NCBI GenBank assembly: GCA_955652545.1
Contig: CATPCA010000066.1
Location: 1 to 6,590 of the forward strand
Direction: 5' to 3'
Length of the DNA: 6,590 nt
DNA from: Candidatus Dormiibacterota bacterium
GTDB lineage: Bacteria > Chloroflexota > Dormibacteria > UBA8260
Shown here piece after piece: positions 1 through 6,590 of this stretch. The translations under genes and the position numbers were made by a program. Positions within the stretch are counted from its first letter, which is position 1. The number at the start of each line of letters is the position of its first letter. Under the pieces are notes generated by a model. That model was not told the DNA's origin. It did not search any database and was given only the letters and a program-made list of their open reading frames with translations.

Positions 1-1131
<1,131 letters not shown>

Positions 1132-1145
1132 GCGTCGGTTCGCGC

Positions 1146-1165
1146 TCCGCCGGTGAGCTGGCGGG
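1146..1165 (+). terminator. Possible hairpin terminator after ftsH
   Basis: CCGCC (1147-1151) pairs with GGCGG (1160-1164) around an 8-nt loop, with an extra T-G wobble at the base. It lies 15 nt after the ftsH stop and just before the predicted operon promoter. There is no T-tract after it, so it is not a classical intrinsic terminator. Short GC hairpins are easy to find by chance in DNA this rich in G+C. Confidence 0.25.
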
Positions 1166-1170
1166 AACTG

Positions 1171-1199
1171 TTGGTCTGGTGCGTACGGCGCGCTACACT
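1171..1199 (+). promoter_or_regulatory. Predicted sigma-70-type promoter of the pantothenate/NAD operon
   Basis: A -35-like TTGGTC (1171-1176) and a -10-like TACACT (1194-1199) are separated by exactly 17 bp. The -10 keeps the most conserved positions (TA at the start, T at the end), and the -35 keeps TTG. Transcription would start near 1206-1208, giving an untranslated leader of about 90 nt before the first gene. It sits in the only substantial intergenic gap of the window, between ftsH and the first gene of the tight cluster, where a promoter is expected. This is predicted from sequence only. Confidence 0.5.
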
Positions 1200-1200
1200 G

Positions 1201-1223
1201 GTCACTGACGGCGACGGTGTCAG
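1201..1223 (+). repeat. Small inverted repeats at the predicted transcription start
   Basis: GTCA-C-TGAC (1201-1209) is an inverted repeat with a one-base centre. The same CTGAC half (1205-1209) also pairs with GTCAG (1219-1223) across a 9-nt loop. Both lie just downstream of the -10 box, where a repressor operator or a 5' mRNA hairpin could act. The arms are short (4-5 bp), I recognise no known operator in them, and chance is a real alternative. Confidence 0.25.
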
Positions 1224-1299
1224 CCGGTCCGACCCATGGACGCATGTGCGCCGTGAGGCCATCTGACCGTGACCCCGGCGCCGCCCTGAGACCAGGCGC

Positions 1300-2250
1300 T
1301 TGGATCACGAGGTGACCGAGACGGTGGACGCAACCGCAGGGGGCGCACGGCCCACGCTCGCATTCATCGGGGCCGGACGCGCCGGCTCCGCCCTGGCTGC
1401 CGGCCTGTCGAGCGCCGGCCATCGCATCGTCGCGGTGCACAGTCGCACACCGGCCCACGCGGCCCGGCTCGCCGCCGGGACGGGGGCAGAGGTGGTCGCC
1501 ACCGCCGTCGAGGCGGCCCGTCGTGCCGACATCACCTTCGTTACCGTGCCCGACGCGCAGATCGTCCGCGTCGCCGCGACCATCGCGGCCACCGGTGCGG
1601 CGCTGCGCGGTCGCTCACTGGTGCACTGCAGCGCCACCAGCGGCCCCGAGGTCCTCGCCGCGGCGCGGATCACCGCCGCGACGATCGGCGCGTTCCACCC
1701 GCTCCAGGCGCTCGCCGGGGCGCGGAGCGCCAGCCTGTTACTCGGCACCAGCTTCGTGGTCGAGGCGGCGCCGCCGCTACTCGGCCGGCTGCACTCCCTG
1801 GTCGGCGACCTCGGCGGTCATCTCCTCGCCCTGCCTCCAGGTGGGCGCGCCCTCTACCACGCCGCCGCTGTCCTGGCCGGCAACGCCCCGCTGGCGCTGC
1901 TCGCCCGGGCGACCATCCTTCTCGAGGAGGCCGGCGTGGCCCCGGGCGACGCCCATCGCGCGCTGGGCGCCCTCCTCGCCGGGGCAGCGAGCAACGCGTC
2001 GGCCGCCGGCCCGGCGTCGGCGCTCACCGGCCCGGTGGTGCGCGGCGCCGCCGCCATCGTCGCGCATCACCTCGACGTCCTCAGCGCCGACCCGAGCACC
2101 CGCGAGCTGTATCGTCGGCTCGCGCTCGAAACCCTCGCGCTGGCCGGGCCCGAGGGCCGTGAGGCGGTGGCCGACGCTCTCGCAGCCGCCGCCCCCCGCC
2201 GCCCGGGCCGCGCTGCTGCCACGGTCGTCGCTCATCCGCGGGTGGCCTGA
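1300..2250 (+). CDS. Rossmann-fold DUF2520 oxidoreductase, candidate ketopantoate reductase (PanG-like)
   Basis: A 316-residue NAD(P)-binding protein. The N-terminal Rossmann domain has GAGRAG (24-29) after the first beta strand and HSR (47-49) after the second; an Ser-Arg pair there often favours NADPH. The second domain carries DUF2520 hallmarks: VHCSATSG (108-115), GAFHPLQ (130-136), YHAAAVLAGN (186-195) and GPASALTGPVVRG (237-249). The last 20 or so residues are Ala/Pro/Arg-rich and poorly structured. Such proteins are often mislabelled F420-dependent NADP oxidoreductase. From memory, the PanG ketopantoate reductase of Francisella and Enterococcus belongs to this type, and M. tuberculosis has a DUF2520 gene next to panC. 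Being first in an operon with panB, panC and panD but no panE, it probably reduces ketopantoate to pantoate; this role is inferred. The start is uncertain: TTG at 1300 is used, but GTG at 1312 or 1324 also precedes the first strand, and none has a convincing ribosome binding site. It is followed after 4 nt by panB. Confidence 0.88.
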   Translation: MDHEVTETVDATAGGARPTLAFIGAGRAGSALAAGLSSAGHRIVAVHSRTPAHAARLAAGTGAEVVATAVEAARRADITFVTVPDAQIVRVAATIAATGAALRGRSLVHCSATSGPEVLAAARITAATIGAFHPLQALAGARSASLLLGTSFVVEAAPPLLGRLHSLVGDLGGHLLALPPGGRALYHAAAVLAGNAPLALLARATILLEEAGVAPGDAHRALGALLAGAASNASAAGPASALTGPVVRGAAAIVAHHLDVLSADPSTRELYRRLALETLALAGPEGREAVADALAAAAPRRPGRAAATVVAHPRVA

Positions 2251-2254
2251 CCCC

Positions 2255-3049
2255 GTGCCGGTCACGGTCCACGACCTCCGCGCCTACAAGGAGCGGGCAG
2301 AGCGCTTCGTCATGGTCACCGCCTACGACGTTGCCATCGCGCGCCTTCTTGCCGCCGCCGGGGTGCCGGCGCTGCTGGTCGGCGACAGCGTGGGCAACAA
2401 CCACCTCGGCTACCCCACCACTCTGCCGGTGACCATGGAGGAGATGCTCCACCACGCCCGGGCCGTGGTGCGCGGCGCACCGGACCAGCTGCTCATCGGC
2501 GACATGCCCTTCGGCTCCTACCACGAGTCGCACGAGCAGGCGGTCGGCAACGCCGCCCGCTTCATCAAGGACGGTATGCACGCGGTCAAGGTCGAGGGCG
2601 GCGGCTGGGTGACGGCGGTCGTTGCGCGCCTCGTCGAGCGCGGCATCCCCGTGATGGGCCACCTCGGCCTCACCCCGCAGTTCGTCAACGCGTTCGGCGG
2701 GTTCAAGGTGCAGGGCCGCACCGCCGACGCTCGCGAGCGGATCCTGGCCGACGCGCGGGCGCTGGAGGCAGCCGGGGCGTTCAGCCTTGTCCTCGAGGGC
2801 GTCCCCCGCGGCCTCGCCGCCGCCGTGACCGCGGCGGTGTCGATCCCGACCATCGGCATCGGCGCCGGTCCAGACTGCGACGGACAGGTGCTCGTCGTCT
2901 ACGACCTGCTCGGGATCACTCGTGGGGTGATGCCCAAGTTCGCCAGGGCCTACGCCGACATCGGCGACCGCATCGTCAGCGCGGTGCGCGATTTCGGCGC
3001 CGACGTCGCCGCCGGCACCTTCCCTGACGATGCCCACAGCTACCACTGA
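2255..3049 (+). CDS. panB: 3-methyl-2-oxobutanoate hydroxymethyltransferase (ketopantoate synthase)
   Basis: First committed step of pantothenate synthesis: it transfers a hydroxymethyl group from 5,10-methylene-tetrahydrofolate to alpha-ketoisovalerate to give ketopantoate, in the cytosol. The GTG start gives 264 residues, the same length as E. coli PanB, and conserved residues fall at nearly the same numbers: metal/substrate ligands D44 (VGDS) and D83 (GDMPF), K112 and E114 (VKVEGG), and catalytic E181 (VLEGVP). HLGLTPQ (136-142), FGGFKVQG (147-154), IGIGAG (200-205) and the C-terminal HSYH (usually HSFH) are also present. The fold is a TIM barrel. The reading frame stays open for about 730 nt upstream inside the DUF2520 gene, but that translation is Pro/Arg/Ser-rich and unlike PanB, so GTG 2255 is preferred. 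The ribosome binding site is weak (GGGTGG, 2240-2245), and translation is probably coupled to the preceding gene, whose stop lies 4 nt upstream. It overlaps panC by 20 nt. Confidence 0.97.
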   Translation: MPVTVHDLRAYKERAERFVMVTAYDVAIARLLAAAGVPALLVGDSVGNNHLGYPTTLPVTMEEMLHHARAVVRGAPDQLLIGDMPFGSYHESHEQAVGNAARFIKDGMHAVKVEGGGWVTAVVARLVERGIPVMGHLGLTPQFVNAFGGFKVQGRTADARERILADARALEAAGAFSLVLEGVPRGLAAAVTAAVSIPTIGIGAGPDCDGQVLVVYDLLGITRGVMPKFARAYADIGDRIVSAVRDFGADVAAGTFPDDAHSYH

Positions 3050-3989
3050 CCGCCGCGCGCTCGACAACCCCCGCCGCCTGGCCACCCCGGACGAACTGCG
3101 TCGCTGGTCGGAGCGGTGCCGGGCGGCAGGGCTGAGCGTCGGCCTGGTGCCGACGATGGGCGCCCTGCACGCGGGTCACCGCAGCCTGCTGCAGCGGGCA
3201 CGGATCGACTGCGACCGGGTGGTGGTCAGCATTTTCGTCAACCCCACCCAGTTCGGCCCGGGCGAGGACATCGAGCGCTACCCCCGCCCGCTCGACGCCG
3301 ACCTGGCCATGCTTGCCGAGGAGCACGTCGACGCGGCCTTCGTCCCCACCGTCGAGGCGATGTACGGACCCAACCCGGTCACGGCAGTGCGGGTCGACCG
3401 ATCGCTCACCGGGGTCCTCGAGGGCGTCCATCGTCCCGGCCACTTCGACGGCGTGTCCCTGGTGGTGGCCAAGCTGCTCATCGCCTGCCGGCCGCATCGC
3501 GCCTATTTCGGCCAGAAGGACGCCCAGCAGTGCCTGGTGGTCCGCCGCCTCGCGGCCGACCTGGACACCGGCGTGGTGATCGTCGTCACGCCGGTCGTCC
3601 GCGATCATGACGGCCTGGCGTTCAGCAGCCGCAACGCCTACCTGAGCGACGGTGAACGGAAGCGTGCCGTCTCCATCCCCGCCGGCCTCTCCGCGGCCGC
3701 CACCGCGTTCGCGGGCGGCGAGGAGCGCTCGTCTGTCCTCTGCGACCTGGTCCGCGCGCCCATGAGAACCGCCGGTTTCGACATCGACTACGTGGTCGCG
3801 GTCGACGCGGAAAGCCTCGCCGGCGTCGAGGATGTGCGGCTCGGATGCCAAATTCTGGTCGCTGGTAGAATGGGGGCCACTCGGTTGATCGACGTGATCC
3901 GCCTGGGAATCGACGCAGCTCCTCTGGACGGCGCCGGTCTCCAGGGTTCGGAGATCCCGGGGGTCATCGGTATCCAGGGGAGAGAGTAG
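3030..3989 (+). CDS. panC: Pantoate--beta-alanine ligase (pantothenate synthetase)
   Basis: Joins pantoate and beta-alanine, with ATP, via a pantoyl-adenylate, to make pantothenate. It is a cytosolic member of the nucleotidyltransferase superfamily. Seen in 319 residues: PTMGALHAGH (41-50) with the HxGH ATP motif; FVNPTQFGPGED (69-80); HRPGHFDGV (134-142); YFGQKDAQQ (159-167); the KMSKS-equivalent loop DGLAFSSRNAYLS (194-206); and GATRLID (282-288), where the conserved protein normally ends. The remaining 31 residues are a non-conserved tail, and the DNA encoding it holds promoter-like and hairpin sequences (see separate entries). ATG 3030 lies 20 nt inside the end of panB and has no visible Shine-Dalgarno sequence, so translation is probably coupled to panB. 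The stop codon TAG directly abuts the panD ATG. The start is somewhat uncertain because the first 15 or so residues are not conserved, but there is no better start nearby. Confidence 0.97.
   Translation: MPTATTDRRALDNPRRLATPDELRRWSERCRAAGLSVGLVPTMGALHAGHRSLLQRARIDCDRVVVSIFVNPTQFGPGEDIERYPRPLDADLAMLAEEHVDAAFVPTVEAMYGPNPVTAVRVDRSLTGVLEGVHRPGHFDGVSLVVAKLLIACRPHRAYFGQKDAQQCLVVRRLAADLDTGVVIVVTPVVRDHDGLAFSSRNAYLSDGERKRAVSIPAGLSAAATAFAGGEERSSVLCDLVRAPMRTAGFDIDYVVAVDAESLAGVEDVRLGCQILVAGRMGATRLIDVIRLGIDAAPLDGAGLQGSEIPGVIGIQGRE
3863..3871 (+). promoter_or_regulatory. Possible internal extended -10 promoter inside panC
   Basis: TGGTAGAAT reads as an extended -10 element: the TGN motif followed by TAGAAT, 5 of 6 matches to TATAAT. 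No good -35 hexamer lies 16-18 bp upstream, which extended -10 promoters can tolerate. It sits at the end of the conserved part of panC, about 120 nt before panD, and could give extra transcription of panD-nadB-nadC. It lies within coding sequence, so it may be chance. Confidence 0.3.
3922..3946 (+). other. Stem-loop in the panC tail, upstream of panD
   Basis: Bases 3922-3928 pair with 3940-3946, seven pairs including one G-T wobble (core CTGGA/TCCAG), closing an 11-nt loop. It lies in the stretch encoding the non-conserved PanC tail and would be in the leader of any panD transcript started from the internal -10. No T-tract follows. A function is speculative. Confidence 0.25.
3976..3982 (+). 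promoter_or_regulatory. Strong ribosome binding site of panD
   Basis: AGGGGAG lies 7 nt before the panD ATG, inside the last codons of panC. It is much closer to the Shine-Dalgarno consensus than anything in front of the DUF2520 gene, panB or panC. PanD is therefore probably translated efficiently in its own right and not only by coupling. Confidence 0.75.
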
Positions 3990-4349
3990 ATGCAGCGCGT
4001 CGTGCTCCGAGCCAAGATCCACCGTGCCACCGTCACCGACGCCGACCTCGCCTACGAGGGGTCGTGCTCACTCGACGCCGAGTTGATGCAGGCAGCCGGC
4101 ATCGTCGCCGGCGAGCAGCTCCACATCGTCAATGTCAGCAACGGTTCTCGGGCGGTCACCTACGCGATCGAGGGATCGCCCGGCCAGGTCGGGCTGAACG
4201 GTGCGATGGCGCACATCGGCAGCCCTGGCGACACGGTCATCATCATCGCCTACGGGCACCTCAGCGACGCCGAGCTGGCGACACACCGCCCGCTGGTTGT
4301 CCACGTCGACTCCGCGAACCACGTGCGTGAGGAGGTCACCGTCTCCTGA
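3990..4349 (+). CDS. panD: Aspartate 1-decarboxylase proenzyme (pyruvoyl-dependent)
   Basis: Decarboxylates L-aspartate to beta-alanine, the second substrate of PanC. The 119-residue proenzyme cuts itself between Gly24 and Ser25 in YEGSC (22-26), and Ser25 becomes the catalytic pyruvoyl group; the site is at the same residue numbers as in E. coli. Other conserved residues match too: K9 and H11 (AKIHRATVT), R54 and Y58 (NGSRAVTYAI), and the NGAMAH turn (70-75). The length is typical for the family, and the mature enzyme is a cytosolic tetramer of alpha and beta chains. The ATG follows the panC stop with no gap and has its own strong ribosome binding site. Its last codons contain the AGGAGGT that serves nadB, and its stop TGA overlaps the proposed nadB start as CTGA. 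No PanM/PanZ maturation factor, known from enterobacteria, is seen, so self-cleavage is presumably spontaneous. Confidence 0.98.
   Translation: MQRVVLRAKIHRATVTDADLAYEGSCSLDAELMQAAGIVAGEQLHIVNVSNGSRAVTYAIEGSPGQVGLNGAMAHIGSPGDTVIIIAYGHLSDAELATHRPLVVHVDSANHVREEVTVS
4330..4336 (+). promoter_or_regulatory. Perfect Shine-Dalgarno sequence that places the nadB start
   Basis: AGGAGGT is fully complementary to the usual 16S rRNA 3' end and lies in the last codons of panD. Nine bases separate it from CTG 4346, a normal spacing. No ATG, GTG or TTG in the nadB frame lies at usable distance, so this site is the main evidence for initiation at CTG. Confidence 0.7.
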
Positions 4350-5938
4350 ACAGCGCGCTCGGCACAACGGAGGGACCGTACGACTGCGTCGTCGTCGGTG
4401 GTGGCATCGCCGGGTTGACGGCGGCTTTGACGGCAGCTCCGCGCGCCCGCGTTGCCGTGGTCGCCAAGGGACCGGTGGACGACGGCGCCACCCGCTGGGC
4501 GCAGGGCGGCATTGCCGCCGCGGTTGCGGATGACGACAGCGCCCAGATTCATTTCGACGACACCGTGGCGGCCGGCCGCGGACTGTGCGACGAGGACGCG
4601 GTGCGCGTGCTCGTCACCGACGGCCCGGAGCGAGTGCGCGAGCTGGCCGCTCGGGGCGCCGGGTTCGACAGTGACGGTGGCGGCCTGCTCGTCGGTCGCG
4701 AGGCCGCGCACACGCGCAACCGCATCGTCCACGCCGGTGGCGACGCCACCGGTCGCGAGGTTGAGGCGGCGCTGGTGCGCAGGCTGCGCCAGTCCGGCGC
4801 GACGGTGATCGAGAACGTCCACGTGACCACGCTGCTTGTCGACGACGAGGGGAGGTGTGCCGGGGTCGAGCTGCGCAACAGAGATGGCGCGGGCGTACCG
4901 CGCGTGCTCGGCGCGGGCGCGGTGATCCTCGCCAGCGGTGGCGCCGGACAGCTCTGGCGCAACACCACCAACCCGGCCGCGGCGACGGGCGACGGCGTGG
5001 CCCTGGCGTGGGATGCCGGCGCGGAGGTGGCCAGCATGGAGTTCATGCAGTTCCATCCCACCGCCCTCGCGCTCGACGGTGCGCCTCGCTTCCTGATCAG
5101 TGAGGCGATGCGCGGCGAGGGTGCGCACGTCGTCGACGCCGCAGGCGAGCGCTTCCTGTTCGATGCCGACCCGCGCGGTGAGCTCGCCGGTCGCGACGTG
5201 GTGTCACAAGCCATCTGGAAGAGGCTGCTCCGCGACGGCGAGGATCACGTGTACCTGGACTGCCGGCCGCTGGGCGCCAGCGTAGGCACTCGCTTCCCGA
5301 CCATCACGGCGACCTGCCGCGCCCACGGCATCGACATCACCGCGGCGCCGATCCCGATCGCGCCGGCCGCGCACTACCTGATCGGCGGCGTGCGCACCGA
5401 CGTCGACGGCGCCACCTCTCTGCCCGGGCTGTTTGCCTGCGGCGAGGTGGCGAGCACCGGGGTGCACGGCGCCAACAGGCTGGCCAGCAACAGCCTTCTC
5501 GAGGGGATGGTGTTCGGCCACCGCGCCGCCGTCGGCGCGCTCCACGACATCGCCGAGCGCCCGGTTGCGCCGCCGCGGCGCCGCGCCGACGACGAACCCT
5601 CCGCCCGGGGCACCGCCGGCGAGACCGCCGCCGCCGGCGCACGCCTGCGCGACGCCATGTGGGAGGGGTGCGGCCTGGTCCGCGACGCCACCGGCCTGCG
5701 TGCGGCCCTTGACGCCGTTGAGGAGATCGCCGTCACAATCCCCGGGCGCGGGTCACTCGACGCCGTGCGTCTCCATCAGTCAACGACGACCGCAGCGCTG
5801 GTGTGCCGTGCGGCGCTCCTCCGTGAGGAGAGCCGGGGCGCTCACACCCGCGCCGACTTCCCATCAACCCGCGACAGCTGGCATGGCGTCCTGGTCATGC
5901 AGAAAGAGAGAGGACACCGATTTGACCGCCACCCTTGA
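4346..5938 (+). CDS. nadB: L-aspartate oxidase (apparent CTG start)
   Basis: FAD enzyme that oxidises L-aspartate to iminoaspartate, the first step of bacterial NAD synthesis; the product passes to quinolinate synthase NadA. Numbered from CTG 4346 it has 530 residues, close to the family norm (E. coli 540). Seen: dinucleotide motif VVVGGGIAGL (15-24); WAQGGIAAA (51-59); E119 and HTRNRIVHAGGDATG (122-136), the Glu region that marks aspartate oxidases; EFMQFHPTAL (232-241); LISEAMRGEGA (250-260); RDVVSQ (283-288); APAAHYLIGGV (339-349) and GVHGANRLASNSLLEG (372-387), giving active-site H237, R283, H343 and R378; then the C-terminal helical domain with ESRGAHTRADFP. The first ATG/GTG/TTG in frame is TTG 4415, which would delete most of the GxGxxG motif and cannot be right. 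An in-frame stop at 4328-4330 limits the start, leaving CTG 4346 behind a perfect ribosome binding site and overlapping the panD stop by 4 nt. Identity is certain; the start codon is inferred. Confidence 0.95.
   Translation: MNSALGTTEGPYDCVVVGGGIAGLTAALTAAPRARVAVVAKGPVDDGATRWAQGGIAAAVADDDSAQIHFDDTVAAGRGLCDEDAVRVLVTDGPERVRELAARGAGFDSDGGGLLVGREAAHTRNRIVHAGGDATGREVEAALVRRLRQSGATVIENVHVTTLLVDDEGRCAGVELRNRDGAGVPRVLGAGAVILASGGAGQLWRNTTNPAAATGDGVALAWDAGAEVASMEFMQFHPTALALDGAPRFLISEAMRGEGAHVVDAAGERFLFDADPRGELAGRDVVSQAIWKRLLRDGEDHVYLDCRPLGASVGTRFPTITATCRAHGIDITAAPIPIAPAAHYLIGGVRTDVDGATSLPGLFACGEVASTGVHGANRLASNSLLEGMVFGHRAAVGALHDIAERPVAPPRRRADDEPSARGTAGETAAAGARLRDAMWEGCGLVRDATGLRAALDAVEEIAVTIPGRGSLDAVRLHQSTTTAALVCRAALLREESRGAHTRADFPSTRDSWHGVLVMQKERGHRFDRHP
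5908..5914 (+). promoter_or_regulatory. Ribosome binding site supporting a TTG start for nadC
   Basis: GAGAGGA lies in the last codons of nadB, 7 nt before TTG 5922. The surrounding purine-rich run (5901-5914) stands out from the GC-rich coding background. ATG 5897 upstream is in the nadB frame, not the nadC frame, so TTG is the best start. Confidence 0.65.
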
Positions 5939-6590
5939 CCCGATCACCGAGGCCCTGACGCCGGACACCCTCGACTCGCTCATCCGCGCGACGCTCGCCG
6001 AGGACATCGGGGCCGGCGACGTCACCACCGACGCCGTCATCCCCGCCGACATGACCTGTCGCGGCAAGATCGTGTGCAAGGAGAACGGCGTCATCGCCGG
6101 GCTGCGGGTGGCTGCGCGTGTGTTCGCGATCGTCGACGAACGCATCGGCTTCGACGCCAAGACCAAGGATGGCGAGAAGGTGCAGGAGGACCAGATCGTT
6201 GCACGCATCTCCGGCCCGGCTCGGGGGATGCTCACCGCCGAGCGTGTCGCGCTCAACTTCCTGCAGCACCTGAGCGGCGTCGCCACCATGACGGCGCGCT
6301 ATGTCAAAGCAGTCGACGGCACCAAGACCAAGATCCTCGACACCCGCAAGACCACACCCGGACTGCGCGGCCTCGAGAAGTACGCGACCCGCATCGGCGG
6401 TGCCCTCAACCACCGCATGGGCCTGTATGACGCAGTTCTCATCAAGGACACCCACCTTGCCTTGGTCGGCGGCATCACGCCGTCGCTGCGCGCCGTGCGC
6501 AAGGCGTACCCCGATGGCGACATCAACGTCGAGGTCAGCAACATCCAGGAGCTCGAGCAGGCGCTCGCCGACAAGGCCCCGCGCATCCTC
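5922..6590 (+). CDS. nadC: Nicotinate-nucleotide pyrophosphorylase (carboxylating), 3' end outside window
   Basis: Quinolinate phosphoribosyltransferase: quinolinate plus PRPP gives nicotinate mononucleotide, CO2 and pyrophosphate, joining de novo synthesis to the common NAD pathway. The first 223 of roughly 280-290 residues are present and the frame is open at the window end. Seen: AEDIGAGDVTTDAVIP (26-41), the N-terminal signature; GPARGMLTAERVALNFLQ (98-115) with R108; KILDTRKTTPGLRGLEKYA (137-155) with R142 and K143; GGALNHRMGLYDAVLIKD (159-176) with H164, R165 and K175; and INVEV (201-205) with E204. These are the phosphate- and quinolinate-binding positions of the family. After LIKD most NadC proteins have Asn-His; here it is Thr-His (KDTHLA). 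The TTG start gives the expected short N-terminus and has a good ribosome binding site. It overlaps nadB by 17 nt in another frame, so the two are co-transcribed and probably translationally coupled. Confidence 0.96.
   Translation, partial: MTATLDPITEALTPDTLDSLIRATLAEDIGAGDVTTDAVIPADMTCRGKIVCKENGVIAGLRVAARVFAIVDERIGFDAKTKDGEKVQEDQIVARISGPARGMLTAERVALNFLQHLSGVATMTARYVKAVDGTKTKILDTRKTTPGLRGLEKYATRIGGALNHRMGLYDAVLIKDTHLALVGGITPSLRAVRKAYPDGDINVEVSNIQELEQALADKAPRIL

Noticed and set aside
1236..1256. Six-codon leader ORF (ATG to TGA) upstream of the DUF2520 gene
   Set aside because: It has no ribosome binding site, no run of regulatory codons and no attenuator-like hairpins after it. An ORF this short is expected by chance.
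1523..2254. Upstream in-frame extension of panB through the DUF2520 gene
   Set aside because: The translation is Pro/Arg/Ser-rich and unrelated to PanB. Starting at GTG 2255 gives exactly the E. coli PanB length and residue numbering, so a fusion is not supported.
2081..3085. Long minus-strand open frame (334 codons) opposite the end of the DUF2520 gene and panB
   Set aside because: It is antisense to clearly recognised genes. Its translation is rich in Arg, Gly, Asp, His and Val without any domain I know, as expected from GC-biased codon positions read backwards.
2976..4022. Minus-strand open frame of 348 codons opposite panC
   Set aside because: Same cause: an antisense shadow of a GC-rich gene, low complexity, ending in an Arg-rich run, with no motif.
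4250..5128. Minus-strand open frame of 292 codons opposite panD/nadB
   Set aside because: Antisense shadow of nadB with no recognisable domain and no ribosome binding site.
4415..5938. TTG 4415 as the nadB start
   Set aside because: It would begin after the GGGIAG FAD-binding motif encoded at 4397-4414, which is essential for the enzyme.

Overview
The window is a GC-rich (roughly 70% G+C by eye), gene-dense, single-strand stretch of a bacterial chromosome. All seven genes run on the + strand. Codons end mostly in G or C, start codons are often GTG, TTG or apparently CTG, and most genes touch or overlap. The gene order resembles, from memory, the actinobacterial neighbourhood ftsH - (fol genes) - DUF2520 - panC - panD - (nadB - nadC). 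An actinobacterial or related high-GC lineage, such as a Dormibacterota/Chloroflexota-type organism, is therefore plausible. The sequence alone does not settle the phylum.

Layout. Positions 1-1131 hold the 3' part of ftsH, the membrane AAA+ zinc protease. Its N-terminal membrane region and Walker A lie before the window. Positions 1132-1299 are the only real intergenic gap. It has a weak hairpin after ftsH and then a plausible sigma-70-type promoter, TTGGTC-17 bp-TACACT. From about 1300 onward six genes are packed as one operon: a Rossmann/DUF2520 oxidoreductase (1300-2250), panB (2255-3049), panC (3030-3989), panD (3990-4349), nadB (about 4346-5938) and nadC (5922-6590, cut by the window end). 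Spacings are 4 nt, -20, 0, -4 and -17 nt.

How the genes work together. PanB makes ketopantoate. The DUF2520 protein is the best candidate in the window for the NADPH-dependent ketopantoate reductase, because no panE lies among the pan genes and DUF2520 proteins include, as I recall, the PanG-type reductase. PanD makes beta-alanine from L-aspartate, and PanC joins pantoate to beta-alanine to give pantothenate, the precursor of CoA. NadB oxidises L-aspartate to iminoaspartate, and NadC converts quinolinate to nicotinate mononucleotide on the route to NAD. The cluster therefore joins two cofactor pathways that both draw on aspartate. NadA, which acts between NadB and NadC, is not in the window.

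Most of the region is ordinary housekeeping metabolism and I see no new defence, mobile or RNA system. The points that deserve a second look are the apparent CTG start of nadB behind a perfect Shine-Dalgarno sequence, the DUF2520 gene in the ketopantoate reductase position, a possible internal promoter inside the non-conserved 3' end of panC, and small inverted repeats around the operon promoter.
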